This document shows, piece by piece, positions 46,541 through 54,989 of a DNA stretch of 55,265 bases (position 1 is its first letter; the number at the start of each line of letters is the position of its first letter). The translations under genes and the position numbers were made by a program. Below the pieces are notes generated by a model. That model searched no databases, was not told where the DNA came from, and worked only from the letters and a program-made list of their open reading frames with translations. Source of the stretch: Thioalkalivibrio sp. HK1 (GTDB taxonomy: Bacteria; Pseudomonadota; Gammaproteobacteria; HK1); the NCBI GenBank assembly GCA_000583135.1, contig JFBG01000040.1:1-55265 (forward strand), read 5' to 3'.

Positions 46541-47509
46541 ATGAGCGAAATCAAACTATTCGTAGCGACATCGACCATCGTCCAGGAGATTTCCGGGAAA
46601 ACCGCGAATCTCGAAAGAGACATTCAAACTCTATTTGAAAACCATCTGGATACGCTGTTGAATATTCGTTTTATATGCAGTGAATTTAAAGCAGGAGATG
46701 GCCGTATTGATACGCTGGGACTTGATGAGAAGAACAACCCGGTGATCATAGAGTATAAAAGGAATATGACCTCGCATAGTATAAATCAAGGATTGTCTTA
46801 TAGAAATTGGCTCGTAAGGCATAAGAAAGACTTTTATTTCGAAGTTTTTAGTCGAATCGATAAAAAGACAGCCGATCTCATCGAATGGTCGGCGCCTCGT
46901 TTAATTTGCATAGCGGCGGATTTTGGAAAGTACGATGTTGGAGCGTCAAATGAGATTTCCAATATCGATCTAATCAAATACAGAAAATACGGTAATGAAT
47001 TGATGCTGCTTGAATTTATGAATCGACCGCCCAGCAACAATGACAGCACTAAAACCAAACGTTCTAAAATCGAATTACCCTCGATCAACCAACGACGCGT
47101 GGAAAGTATTCCATCAAAGCAAAAAATGACCCGAGATAAAACCCATGCAGAACACCACGCAGAGATGGACCCGGAACAAGCCGGACGCTATAGAGTTTTG
47201 GAAGATTTCTTACAATCTCTTGGCACCGATATTGTGCAATCCAGAAAAGTCAAAATCGAAGTTTTTTCCCGAAATAAGAAAAAATTCGCCAGCCTGCAAT
47301 TGATGAATCGACGACGACAGATTTATGTCTCTTTAAGTTTGGATCCAAAATGGGATATCCCGGAATTGGAAGATGGATTCACTCGAGACCTAACTGGAAA
47401 AGGACATTGGGGTATCGGAAAACTGCAAGTGATCATCGGATCCGATCGAGATATCGAACGGGCAAAACCCTTGATTCATAGGGCCTACGATAAGGCTTAT
47501 CGTCGTTGA
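46541..47509 (+). CDS. Putative PD-(D/E)XK-type nuclease (DUF91/NucS-like N-terminal half, DUF5655-like C-terminus)
   Basis: The N-terminal region has a restriction-endonuclease-like core: EFKAGDGRIDTLGLDEKNNP followed by VIIEYKR, giving Asp57, Glu71 and Lys73 as the D-(E)-x-K set. SINQGLSYRNWLVRHKKDFY follows, as in NucS/DUF91-type proteins. After a Ser/Lys linker, the C-terminal ~110 residues (EDFLQSLGTDIVQSRKVKIE onward) resemble the DUF5655 fold, often fused to such nucleases. The second ATG (46541) has GGAG at good spacing, so I use it (322 residues). Sequence is A+T-rich compared with neighbours. It is likely an acquired DNA-acting enzyme, perhaps defence-related, but it has no visible partner gene. 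Confidence 0.75.
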   Translation: MSEIKLFVATSTIVQEISGKTANLERDIQTLFENHLDTLLNIRFICSEFKAGDGRIDTLGLDEKNNPVIIEYKRNMTSHSINQGLSYRNWLVRHKKDFYFEVFSRIDKKTADLIEWSAPRLICIAADFGKYDVGASNEISNIDLIKYRKYGNELMLLEFMNRPPSNNDSTKTKRSKIELPSINQRRVESIPSKQKMTRDKTHAEHHAEMDPEQAGRYRVLEDFLQSLGTDIVQSRKVKIEVFSRNKKKFASLQLMNRRRQIYVSLSLDPKWDIPELEDGFTRDLTGKGHWGIGKLQVIIGSDRDIERAKPLIHRAYDKAYRR

Positions 47510-47630
47510 CCGATTGCTCCAAGTTGGTCATTCAACCGAAGGGTTTACTCTCTCCAATTCAGCATGAGTTAATCAGCCAAACCATAAAGGTTAACGGAAC
47601 TCTCTTTGCCCTCCTTGGTGGCATCGGCCA

Positions 47631-48764
47631 TCAACGACGAAAAAAGGCACCCAAGCGATGGAGCGGATCGAATTCCTGGCCGGTGTCGATGGAGATTCGG
47701 GCGCTCATCCCCGCCCTTAAAGAACCGGATTCGAGATATCCGGAGTCGGGCGAATCGGCATCGGAGGGTAAATCCGGGCTCGGTATCATCTCCAACAGAA
47801 CCGGTATCCTTTGGACGACCTTCACCCAGTTACCGGTGGCATTTTGCGGCGGGAGGATCGAGAACTCCGCCCCGGTCGCCGGGGCGATGGCGCTCACCTT
47901 CGCCTTCCAAACGAGGTCGGGGTAGGCGTCGATCTTCACCGTGGCGGGTTGACCCTCGGCGATGTGGGTCAGCTGGGTCTCTTTCAGGTTGGCCTCGACC
48001 CAAACCCTTCCCTTCTCGATCAGGCTGAATATCGCCTCGCCTTCGCCCACATATTCCCCGGGCTCCAAGCTCATATTGCTGACGATCCCGTCGGCCGGAG
48101 CGAGCACCTGGGTGTTTTCCAAATCAAGACTCGCCCTGGCCCGCAGCGCCTGAGCCTGCAAGAATGCCGGATGCGTCTCGGTCGGCATCTCGACATCGCC
48201 CCCTAGATCGCTCAAAGCCCGCTCCACCTGCTGCGATAGAAGGCGATGCTTGGCCCTCGCCAAAGCGAGTTCGTGCACGGCCTGTTCGCGATCCTCATCG
48301 CCGCCCCGATCGAGCCGACGAGAAAGAAAGTCCACCCGCTCCCTCGCCTGTGCTTCTTGCGCCAACGCCTCTCGATAATCGGCCCGCAGATGGGCGATCC
48401 GGCTCCGTGCCAGATCCAACTCGGCATCGGCTTGATCGAGGGCGATCTGAAAAGGCCTTGGATCGATCCGAAAAAGCGGCTGATCCTTTCGAACGAAGGC
48501 GTTATCCCTCACTCCGACCCACTCCACCCGCCCGGAAATATCGGCGCTGATCGCGACGATGCCGAACTTGATGTAGGCATTCTCGGTGGTGATATATCGC
48601 CCGCTCTTGACGTAGAAATAAAGCGATAGAAGAACCGCAAGGCACGGGATCACCCCCAGCAGCAGTATGCGCAGCGTTCGAGGCCGAAGGCGCGGAATCA
48701 GCGGCAATGTCCTTCCTTTTATCGTTGTTCTTTGGCGGCAAGCGACTTCGAGGGGCGACGGCAA
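47631..48764 (-). CDS. HlyD/EmrA-family membrane fusion protein
   Basis: Periplasmic adaptor of an efflux or secretion system. One membrane helix lies at about 31-50 (RILLLGVIPCLAVLLSLYFY). ENAYIKFGIVAISADISGRV is the first biotinyl-lipoyl half and a long coiled coil follows (about 115-205). VLAPADGIVSNMSLEPGEYV and EANLKETQLTHIAEGQPATV complete the HlyD pattern. The DxxF-type start of the lipoyl hairpin is intact. No inner-membrane transporter (MFS or ABC) lies next to it, so its partner is elsewhere or was lost. A DUF-like insertion occurs near the C-terminus (SPDLPSDADSPDSGYLESGS). Confidence 0.85.
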   Translation of the reverse strand: MPSPLEVACRQRTTIKGRTLPLIPRLRPRTLRILLLGVIPCLAVLLSLYFYVKSGRYITTENAYIKFGIVAISADISGRVEWVGVRDNAFVRKDQPLFRIDPRPFQIALDQADAELDLARSRIAHLRADYREALAQEAQARERVDFLSRRLDRGGDEDREQAVHELALARAKHRLLSQQVERALSDLGGDVEMPTETHPAFLQAQALRARASLDLENTQVLAPADGIVSNMSLEPGEYVGEGEAIFSLIEKGRVWVEANLKETQLTHIAEGQPATVKIDAYPDLVWKAKVSAIAPATGAEFSILPPQNATGNWVKVVQRIPVLLEMIPSPDLPSDADSPDSGYLESGSLRAGMSARISIDTGQEFDPLHRLGAFFRR

Positions 48765-49120
48765 GGGAGCCGGGTAGCAGGTTCTATCATCGCCGAACCT
48801 CGGAGCATCTCTTCGGATCTCGTCAAAAATCCATCGGATTTCCCATCCCCGCCAATCCCCGAGCCATCAATCGGCGAACGATAAGGGCGTTTTCGGCGAA
48901 GATTGATGTACCCTTGCAAGCCGATTCCCTCTTCGATTCCCGTTTTTTCCGCCGATGATTCTCACTCTTTGCCGGTGCGAGCAGGTGTCCGGTCGATCGG
49001 CCGGTCTCGGTTAGTCTATACCCAGCACCCACGAAAGCCATCCGAAACCGAGATTGACCGATGCGAACGACCAAAAAACACCGCTTCGCCGGTTGAACGA
49101 CAAGGCCGAATTCCTCCCCC
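48765..49120. other. Intergenic region between divergent hlyD-type gene and hsdM fragment
   Basis: No gene I can support. A minus-strand frame at 48823-49158 is open for 111 codons, but it overlaps hsdM and has no ribosome site. It should contain the promoter of the former restriction locus. Confidence 0.4.
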
Positions 49121-49723
49121 ATGACAACTGCCGACTTCCAACGACTCTCCAACTTCATCTGGGATGTTGCCGATCTGCTGCGCGGCCTCTACCGTCCGCC
49201 GCAGTACGAGCGGGTGATGCTGCCCATGACGGTGCTGCGCCGATTCGAATGCGTACTGAGCCCCTCCAAGAAGGCCGTCCTCGCCGAATACGAGAAGCAC
49301 CGACATAAAGATAGCCAGCTCGTCGATGGAATATTGAACAATCGGGCCAAAGACGAAGATGGCAGATCATTGGGTTTTCACAACCACAGCGCCTTGGACT
49401 TCCAATCGCTCAGAGGCGATCCGGATAATATCGGGCAAAACTTGATCAGTTACATCAGCGGCTTCTCGGAGAATATCCGCAAGATATTCGAATACTTCGA
49501 ATTCGAAAAAGAGATCGAGAAGATGGCGGAAGCCGACCGCCTCTATCTGGTGGTCTCCAGATTCGCCGAGATCGATCTGCACCCCAAGACGGTGGATAAC
49601 ATCACCATGGGGCTGGTATTCGAGGACCTGATCCGACGCTTCAACGAAGCCGCCAACGAGACGGCGGGCGATCACTTCACCCCGCGCGAGGTGATCCGCC
49701 TTATGGTTAACCTATTGCTGGCA
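49121..49723 (+). pseudogene. hsdM: Type I restriction-modification methyltransferase subunit, 5' fragment
   Basis: The first ~200 residues of an HsdM are intact: FIWDVADLLRGLYRPPQYER, VMLPMTVLRRFECVL, the helical N-terminal bundle, and the start of the catalytic domain NETAGDHFTPREVIRLMVNL. HFTPREV immediately precedes the SAM-binding motif, which is lost. Homology stops after LLLA at 49723, where the IS begins. The frame then continues into IS DNA and stops at 49759. No DNA methylation activity is possible from this fragment. hsdS is missing and only the end of hsdR remains on the other side of the IS. Confidence 0.9.
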
Positions 49724-51080
49724 CTCCCCCGCCCTAGGGTTATTTGGGACACTATTTAAGACCTGATCCCAACCCTGATTTTATGGGACAACGGAGGTGT
49801 TCCATGACCATTCAGAAGGATGAGAAACCGGGTTCGACTCGCAGAAAGCGCATGACGGCCAAGCGCAAGCAAGAGGCTGTCAAACGAGTTGACCGGGGTG
49901 AGCCCATCGAACTGGTGGCTCGAAGCTTCGATGTAACCCGCGGCCGATGTCAGTCGCTGGCTGAAGTAAGGCGGACTACGCGGTTCTGGGGGCTTTGAAA
50001 GACAGTGAGTGCGACGGCAGGGACCTGCAGATCAAGGAACTTCAGTCCAAGGTGGGGGAACTCACCATGATCCTCGAGCTCCGAGATGAGAAGATCGAGC
50101 GATTGGGAGAACGGCCGCCCTTTTGTGCGCAGGAGGTCAAAGCGATGAGTCTCGTCGTTTCGATCTTTCGGGAAAAAGCCCTACGGTGTGGAACGGGTTT
50201 GCGAGGGTTGGCGGATGAGCAGTTCTACCGTCTATCGCCATCTGAAAGAGGCATCGGGCGACTCGCCGCCTCGTCGTCGGCGAGGGCCGAACGGCGCGAT
50301 GCCCGATCCGCAGATGACCCAAGCCATCAAGCAGGTGATCGAGGGGAGTCCGTTCCATGGTGAAGGGTATCGCAAGGTGCACGCGCGCCTGCGATACAAG
50401 GATATTCGCACATCGCCGGTGCGGGTCTTGCGGCTCATGCGTGGAACAACGGCTTGCTCGCCAAATCCTGTCGGGGACCGGCTCGTGGCCCGCGTGCTCA
50501 CGACGGAACCATCATCCCCGCCGATAAGTCGATGAGATGTGGGGCACCGACATGACGACAACCGCTTTGAGTACCGGAAAGCTTAATCGCCGTCTTCGTG
50601 GCCATCGACCATCTCTCGGCGAGTTGCGTCGGGCTGCACTTAGCCTGAGAGAGGCACGCGCTTCGAAGCGTTGCAGCCCGTTCGCCAAGGGGTGAAGGAG
50701 CGCTTCGGTGCCATCGGCGAAGGCGTGGCTGTGGGCCTTGCCCATCCGCCACGACAACGGGTCGCAGTATGTCAGCCATGCCTTCCAAGACGAAATCCGT
50801 TGGCTGGGAATCGAATCGTCACCATCCTTCGTTCGCTAACGTAAGGCAACGGCTGCGCCGAGCGATTCATCCGCTTTTCCAAGGAAAATCTGCTCTGGCT
50901 GAAAGCGTACTCGTGCATCGAGGACCTGCAAAGAGCCCTCCAGCGATTCAAGGACGAGTACAACGAAAAGTGGCTGATCGAGCGCCACGGACAGCGCTCG
51001 CCAAGCCAGTTCATACGCGACGAGATGGATGAAACCCCGATCGCCGCGTAAGCCTTAATCAGTGTCCCATTAACCCTAGT
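49724..51080 (+). mobile_element. Degenerate IS3-family-like element (copy 2)
   Basis: The element has imperfect terminal repeats: CTAGGGTTATTTGGGACACT on the left and, inverted on the right, CTAGGGTTAATGGGACACTG. Two coding regions follow the orfA-orfB layout of the IS3 family. The left boundary may be at 49724 rather than at the inverted repeat, because copy 1 shares ten more bases (CTCCCCCGCC) there. No target duplication is seen, as expected if a deletion followed insertion. Both copies point to past activity; neither is intact. Confidence 0.85.
49804..51051 (+). pseudogene. IS3-like transposase (orfA plus orfB), multiply frameshifted
   Basis: OrfA starts at 49804 with MTIQKDEKPGSTRRKRMTAK and an HTH-like RGEPIELVARSFDVTR, then runs out of frame; the leucine-zipper-like part (DLQIKELQSKVGELTMILEL) is in another frame. 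OrfB can be followed across several frames: SPFHGEGYRKVHARLRYKDI, then IAVFVAIDHLSASCVGLHLA (DDE strand 1), LPIRHDNGSQYVSHAF (second Asp). It ends with RFKDEYNEKWLIERHGQRSP, up to the stop at 51051. Frameshifts occur at about 49966, 50450, 50590, 50650 and 50840. Because reading frame is lost, no active transposase is expected. Confidence 0.85.
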
Positions 51081-51284
51081 GCGCTACAGATGGATAAATT
51101 TCAGATGGTATTCAAAGATGAGTTGAATTCGCTTTTCATAGAGCGTATGGAGTTGAACGAGAAGCTATTCACCGACTATATGAGTCAACCTGAATTGCAA
51201 GAGGTTGTATCGAAGTATCTGGGGGAGCAGATCTACAAGCGTTTTTCGCAAAACCCGCCCGATCCCAAGGAGCCTCCTATCTAG
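51081..51284 (+). pseudogene. hsdR: Type I restriction subunit, 3' fragment
   Basis: Directly after the IS end, the frame reads MDKFQMVFKDELNSLFIERM and FTDYMSQPELQEVVSKYLGE, then QIYKRF, closely resembling the extreme C-terminus of HsdR proteins (the helical tail 'N..F.RF..DPEF...V..WL...VY..'). About 68 codons remain. It is cut at the IS border, so the motor and nuclease domains, hsdS and the rest of hsdM are gone. The remnant is A+T-rich and has no ribosome site. Confidence 0.75.
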
Positions 51285-51608
51285 CGCACTCTCGTAGCGT
51301 TTCGAAGGGCGAACTGTCTCTCGCCGTCTTTTCCCAAGTGCCTTGAATGCGCCGCTTGGGAAACACCGACGCCACCATCGAAAAACCGCTCTCGCCCGGG
51401 GTCTCCCGCGCACGACTTCGATCGATCATCGCCGTCAAATCGCCTCCCACCGAAAACACCCGGCTCGGCTGTCGATGCTTCGCCTTGAATGACGAAGCGG
51501 ACAGATAAGCGGACATTTTTCAGGACATCACGCTACTGACTTTATGCATATCTATCTGATATTATTACGATATTGGCGATTTATCTCACGGACGGAAAAG
51601 CGGACACA
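51285..51608. other. Intergenic region between the hsdR remnant and the Fic gene
   Basis: No gene seen. The first 200 bases are G+C-rich with short open frames on both strands. The last 90 become A+T-rich (TATCTGATATTATTACGATATT, 51550-51571), a likely promoter zone for the Fic gene. A TTG at 51573 could start the Fic frame earlier than the ATG used. Confidence 0.45.
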
Positions 51609-52826
51609 ATGAGCGACGAAATCACCCGGGACGATGGCGAAACCGTCAGCCTGTTCGAGCCATTGATGGTCAGCGAAGGCTCTTCGATGCGCCCGCCGCT
51701 CAACGACATGGCGCTTGAACTGGCAACGGCTTCGGCTCGTTTCGTCGGCAGCCTGCCTGCATCCATCGCCGACGCTCTGGCGGATCTGATCCGCTCGATG
51801 AATTGCTATTACAGCAACCTGATCGAGGGGCATCATACCCACCCGATCGATATCGAACGGGCGCTGAATGACGACTACAGCGACGATCCGAAAAAGCGCG
51901 ATCTGCAACTCGAAGCCAAGGCGCACATTACCGTTCAAAGATGGATCGACGAGGGCGGATTGAGCGAAAGCCCGACCTCGCCGGAGATGATCCGGGAGAT
52001 CCATCGCCGTTTTTATCAAGCGGTGCCACTCGATCTCTTCTCGTACGATCTCCTCTTCGTCGAGATGCCTTCGACCGGCGAGCGCATCCCTGTGGTACCC
52101 GGAGAGATCAGAAGGCGAGATGTCAAGGTCAACCACCATGTAGCGGTCACTCCCGGTTCGATCCCCCGCTTTCTCGGTAGGCTGCATGATGCCTACCGTC
52201 ATGCGGGGCGAATCGAATCCATCCTCGCCGCCGGGTGTGCGCATCACCGCTTGCTCTGGGTCCATCCCTTTTTGGATGGAAACGGTCGTGTCGCCCGATT
52301 GATGTCTTATGCGATGTTACGACAAGCGCTCGACACCAAAGGGCTTTGGTCGGTTGCCCGCGGTCTTGCGAAAAACGAAGCGGAATATAAAAGCCATCTT
52401 GCCGCCTGCGATCAACCCCGGCGAGGCGATCACGACGGGCGAGGGGCGTTGAGCGAAGCCGCGCTTGCCGACTTCACGGCTTTTTTCTTAGAAACTTGCA
52501 TCGATCAGATCGCTTTCATGCAAGACTTGATGAAGATCGATCGTTTGCAAGATCGCATTTTGATCTGGGCCGAGGAAGAAATACGCTCGAAGAACCTGCC
52601 GACCGGATCGGATAGGGTTCTGCGCGCCGTATCGATGCAAGGTTCGATCCCCCGTGCGGAAGTCCCATCGATCTTGGGCGCCACACAAAGAACCGCGCGC
52701 CGAGTGACATCCGCCCTGCTGGAGATCGGCGCCCTTCGATCAACAAGCACGCGCGCCCCATTGCAACTCGCTTTTCCCGCAAAACTCGCAGAGCGCTGGA
52801 TGCCCGGCCTCTTTCCAAGCAAATAG
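51609..52826 (+). CDS. Fic family protein (AMPylase-type) with own inhibitory helix and winged-helix C-terminus
   Basis: Fic-domain proteins transfer nucleotides, usually AMP, to target hydroxyls. The catalytic motif HPFLDGNGR is canonical (219-227), with the His and Arg intact. N-terminal to it lies SNLIEGHHT (69-77), which fits the (S/T)xxxE(G/N) inhibitory motif: Glu73 would block ATP, making this a class II, self-inhibited enzyme. The C-terminal ~120 residues look like a winged helix (SGSDRVLRAVSMQGSIPRAE-like) and may bind DNA or a partner. ATG 51609 gives 405 residues. It sits beside the broken type I restriction locus. It could be a regulatory or toxin-like AMPylase; no antitoxin gene is adjacent. 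Confidence 0.9.
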   Translation: MSDEITRDDGETVSLFEPLMVSEGSSMRPPLNDMALELATASARFVGSLPASIADALADLIRSMNCYYSNLIEGHHTHPIDIERALNDDYSDDPKKRDLQLEAKAHITVQRWIDEGGLSESPTSPEMIREIHRRFYQAVPLDLFSYDLLFVEMPSTGERIPVVPGEIRRRDVKVNHHVAVTPGSIPRFLGRLHDAYRHAGRIESILAAGCAHHRLLWVHPFLDGNGRVARLMSYAMLRQALDTKGLWSVARGLAKNEAEYKSHLAACDQPRRGDHDGRGALSEAALADFTAFFLETCIDQIAFMQDLMKIDRLQDRILIWAEEEIRSKNLPTGSDRVLRAVSMQGSIPRAEVPSILGATQRTARRVTSALLEIGALRSTSTRAPLQLAFPAKLAERWMPGLFPSK

Positions 52827-52895
52827 CAAATAAGGACAGTCTCGGCGAAGCGCGACAAACGGCGAAAAAAGAAACGATAACGATTCATTCATCCA

Positions 52896-53234
52896 TCAAT
52901 CTCTCGCCGGGCGTGGATGTCGGAATGGATTGCGATATAAATCGTCGTGGCTTTCCACTCCGACATCCAAAACGCAATGGCCGCGGGGACGGGCGATGCA
53001 TAACAATATATAGCCCGCGGCGATTTGATCCTCCTTCAATGCAACGCCCTCGCTCTGATCGACCACACCGGATATCAATCGACCGGCGCAGGTCATACAC
53101 CCGCCATAGCGACAGCCATAAGGCAACACCATGCCTTTCGCTTCCAAGGCGTCCAACAAAGGATCTTCGGCTGATACCGAAAATTCCCTCCCGCCGCGAT
53201 TGCGCAAAGTCACCCGATAGCAAGGCGCGGACAT
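52896..53234 (-). CDS. 2Fe-2S ferredoxin (plant type)
   Basis: A 112-residue soluble protein. The cluster ligands are Cys41, Cys46, Cys49 and Cys79 (CRYGGCMTC and LLCIAR), the CxxxxCxxC...C pattern of plant-type ferredoxins and oxygenase-coupled electron carriers. The ATG at 53234 lies four bases after the stop of the methanethiol oxidase gene, so the two form a coupled unit. The partner could be its electron acceptor or donor, but methanethiol oxidases are not normally known to need a ferredoxin. Confidence 0.88.
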   Translation of the reverse strand: MSAPCYRVTLRNRGGREFSVSAEDPLLDALEAKGMVLPYGCRYGGCMTCAGRLISGVVDQSEGVALKEDQIAAGYILLCIARPRGHCVLDVGVESHDDLYRNPFRHPRPARD

Positions 53235-53238
53235 CCAC

Positions 53239-54606
53239 TTACAGCCAAATATCCGATGTGCAATCACCACCCGGATAGCGCATTTCGTGGCACCTGGCAG
53301 GACCGTTCGGCTCTTTCGAAAAGTCCACGAAGAAATCGGGGTTGATCTTGAGGCCACCGGTTTCGATATCGCAATCCACCTGAATCATGCAGCCGCCCTT
53401 TTCCTTCATATCCGGATAGAACTGATTGTCCCAAGTGGAAAAAAGCGAGTCGGTCACATATAAACGCCGACCATCCAAGGATAGTTGAATCATCTGCGGT
53501 CCACCGGCGACGGGACGACCGTTGACCTCGCTAACGCGCCCCGGCGCCCCCGGCAGACCACCCAAAAACACTTGCCCTACGAGTCGAGGTTCGCTCGGCA
53601 CGGAGATATCGTATTGCCGCACATCTCCTTGCAGCCAGTTGGAAAAATACAAAAAGCGATCGTCCATCGATACCAAGATATCGGTGATAAGCCCCGGCAC
53701 CGGAATCGGCCAGCCATCGATTTTCACCGATGGCACATCGATCACCTTGTTGACCTCCCAGTCGCCGCCACCGTTCTTGTGCCAGTGAAAAATATTGGAC
53801 GATAGGGTGGCGCCGACATAACCATGGGTGGAATCGGGATCGTGATGAAAGCGCACTTCCAAGGGAATCATCCCTTCCTCGCCCAATTGGACGGTCTTGA
53901 CGATGCTCTTTTCGGCGAAATCCCAAAAGTGAATTTGATCGCCGTATTTTCCCTGCTTCACATCCTCCAGATCGAAACCCGGCATGAATGTATTGGGAGC
54001 GCCCCACTCGGACGAGACCATCATATTGTGGCGCGGCTGATACCAAAAATCGTAGTTGAACTTCATCGGCGAAATATCGTTTTCCCACCTTCCCACGATC
54101 TCGAAGTTCTCGTCGATATGCAAAAAGCCGCCCGGGGCTTCCCCTTTGGCATCGCCGAGCATCGAAATGATGATATCCGCCCCCAAACAATGCACCGTAT
54201 GCGGCGCCGACAGATCGGTTTTGGCCTTGATTTCGGCACCGTCGATCACTTTATGCAAGCGCGGGGCACGCGGGTCGGTCGCGCAGTCCACGATATGCAA
54301 ATTGGTGGTACGCACCCCCGGCACAATCAGATATCGCCGCTCCTTGGACGCATCTTTGTGGCACGATGAGCAGGCATTCCAGCCGATATGATGCAGCTCG
54401 TCGCCGATGCCGGGGACCTCCAAACGATGAATCACCTGACTATAGGTAGGGCTTTCGGGGTCGACGTCGATCGTCGCCAGATAATCCGGTTTTTCCACGC
54501 CGGTGCCTACGTAAAGCGCGGTGGTATAAAGCAGTTTTTCGCGAGACGCGGCAATCGCCGCCTTCGGTGAGGCGTAGCCCGGTCCACAACATTCTTTGTC
54601 GCTCAT
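53239..54606 (-). CDS. mtoX: Selenium-binding protein SBP56 / methanethiol oxidase family
   Basis: Family that includes methanethiol oxidase (methanethiol + O2 to formaldehyde, H2S and H2O2) and human SELENBP1. The N-terminus has the CCGPGYASP block (6-14). HHIGWNACSSCHKDA, DLSAPHTVHCLG, WGAPNTFMPGF, EVRFHHDP, VPGLITDILVSMDDRFLYFS and GGPQMIQLSLDGRRLYVTDS give the beta-propeller repeats and conserved His ligands. 455 residues is normal. AAGGAGAAG lies upstream of the ATG. No signal peptide is seen, so it may be cytosolic here. SCO1/SenC and MauG genes, usual neighbours of mtoX, are absent; a ferredoxin follows. Confidence 0.9.
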   Translation of the reverse strand: MSDKECCGPGYASPKAAIAASREKLLYTTALYVGTGVEKPDYLATIDVDPESPTYSQVIHRLEVPGIGDELHHIGWNACSSCHKDASKERRYLIVPGVRTTNLHIVDCATDPRAPRLHKVIDGAEIKAKTDLSAPHTVHCLGADIIISMLGDAKGEAPGGFLHIDENFEIVGRWENDISPMKFNYDFWYQPRHNMMVSSEWGAPNTFMPGFDLEDVKQGKYGDQIHFWDFAEKSIVKTVQLGEEGMIPLEVRFHHDPDSTHGYVGATLSSNIFHWHKNGGGDWEVNKVIDVPSVKIDGWPIPVPGLITDILVSMDDRFLYFSNWLQGDVRQYDISVPSEPRLVGQVFLGGLPGAPGRVSEVNGRPVAGGPQMIQLSLDGRRLYVTDSLFSTWDNQFYPDMKEKGGCMIQVDCDIETGGLKINPDFFVDFSKEPNGPARCHEMRYPGGDCTSDIWL

Positions 54607-54989
54607 CGCTTCTTCTCCTTGAATGGGTTTCGTGAACGATGCGCCGAGCGGATCGTTCGACGGCGAAAAAAATCGAGAGCCTGCACTCGGGCAAGGCCCG
54701 GTTCATACCCGACGACATTCATACGCCATGAAAAAACCGAAATCGCGCCGCGTTTTTTCGGTGGATGGTTCGGTGGATGGATGGCAAGGCCGACTTTATC
54801 TGCCGATAGTAGCGAAAAACGACGTCGGGGCACATCGGCGGTCGGGTGTATGATCATCGAGACATTCTCGGGGCACTCTCGGGCGAGAGGGGCGGGAAAA
54901 TCGTATCTTTGCGACAAGATCCCCATTCGAAGGGGACACCGGCAATGCCTGCCGATCGATATGGGCGGGCGAAGAAGGAGGAGAAAAAG
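54607..54989. promoter_or_regulatory. Divergent region between the methanethiol oxidase and SDR genes
   Basis: No gene seen in 383 bases. A tandem pair of TTCGGTGGATGG (54757-54780) lies near the middle. A 7-bp inverted repeat ACCGAAA/TTTCGGT (54736-54742 and 54756-54762) partly overlaps its left copy. This small repeat cluster could be an operator for one of the divergent genes. AGAAGGAGGAG directly precedes the SDR ATG. Confidence 0.45.

Noticed and set aside
48823..49158. 111-codon minus-strand open frame before hsdM
   Set aside because: Overlaps the hsdM start, lacks a ribosome site and has no family features.
51073..51293. Inverted repeat AGTGCGCTA / TAGCGCACT on both sides of the hsdR remnant
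   Set aside because: Only nine bases, 200 bases apart, and one arm straddles the IS end; probably chance.
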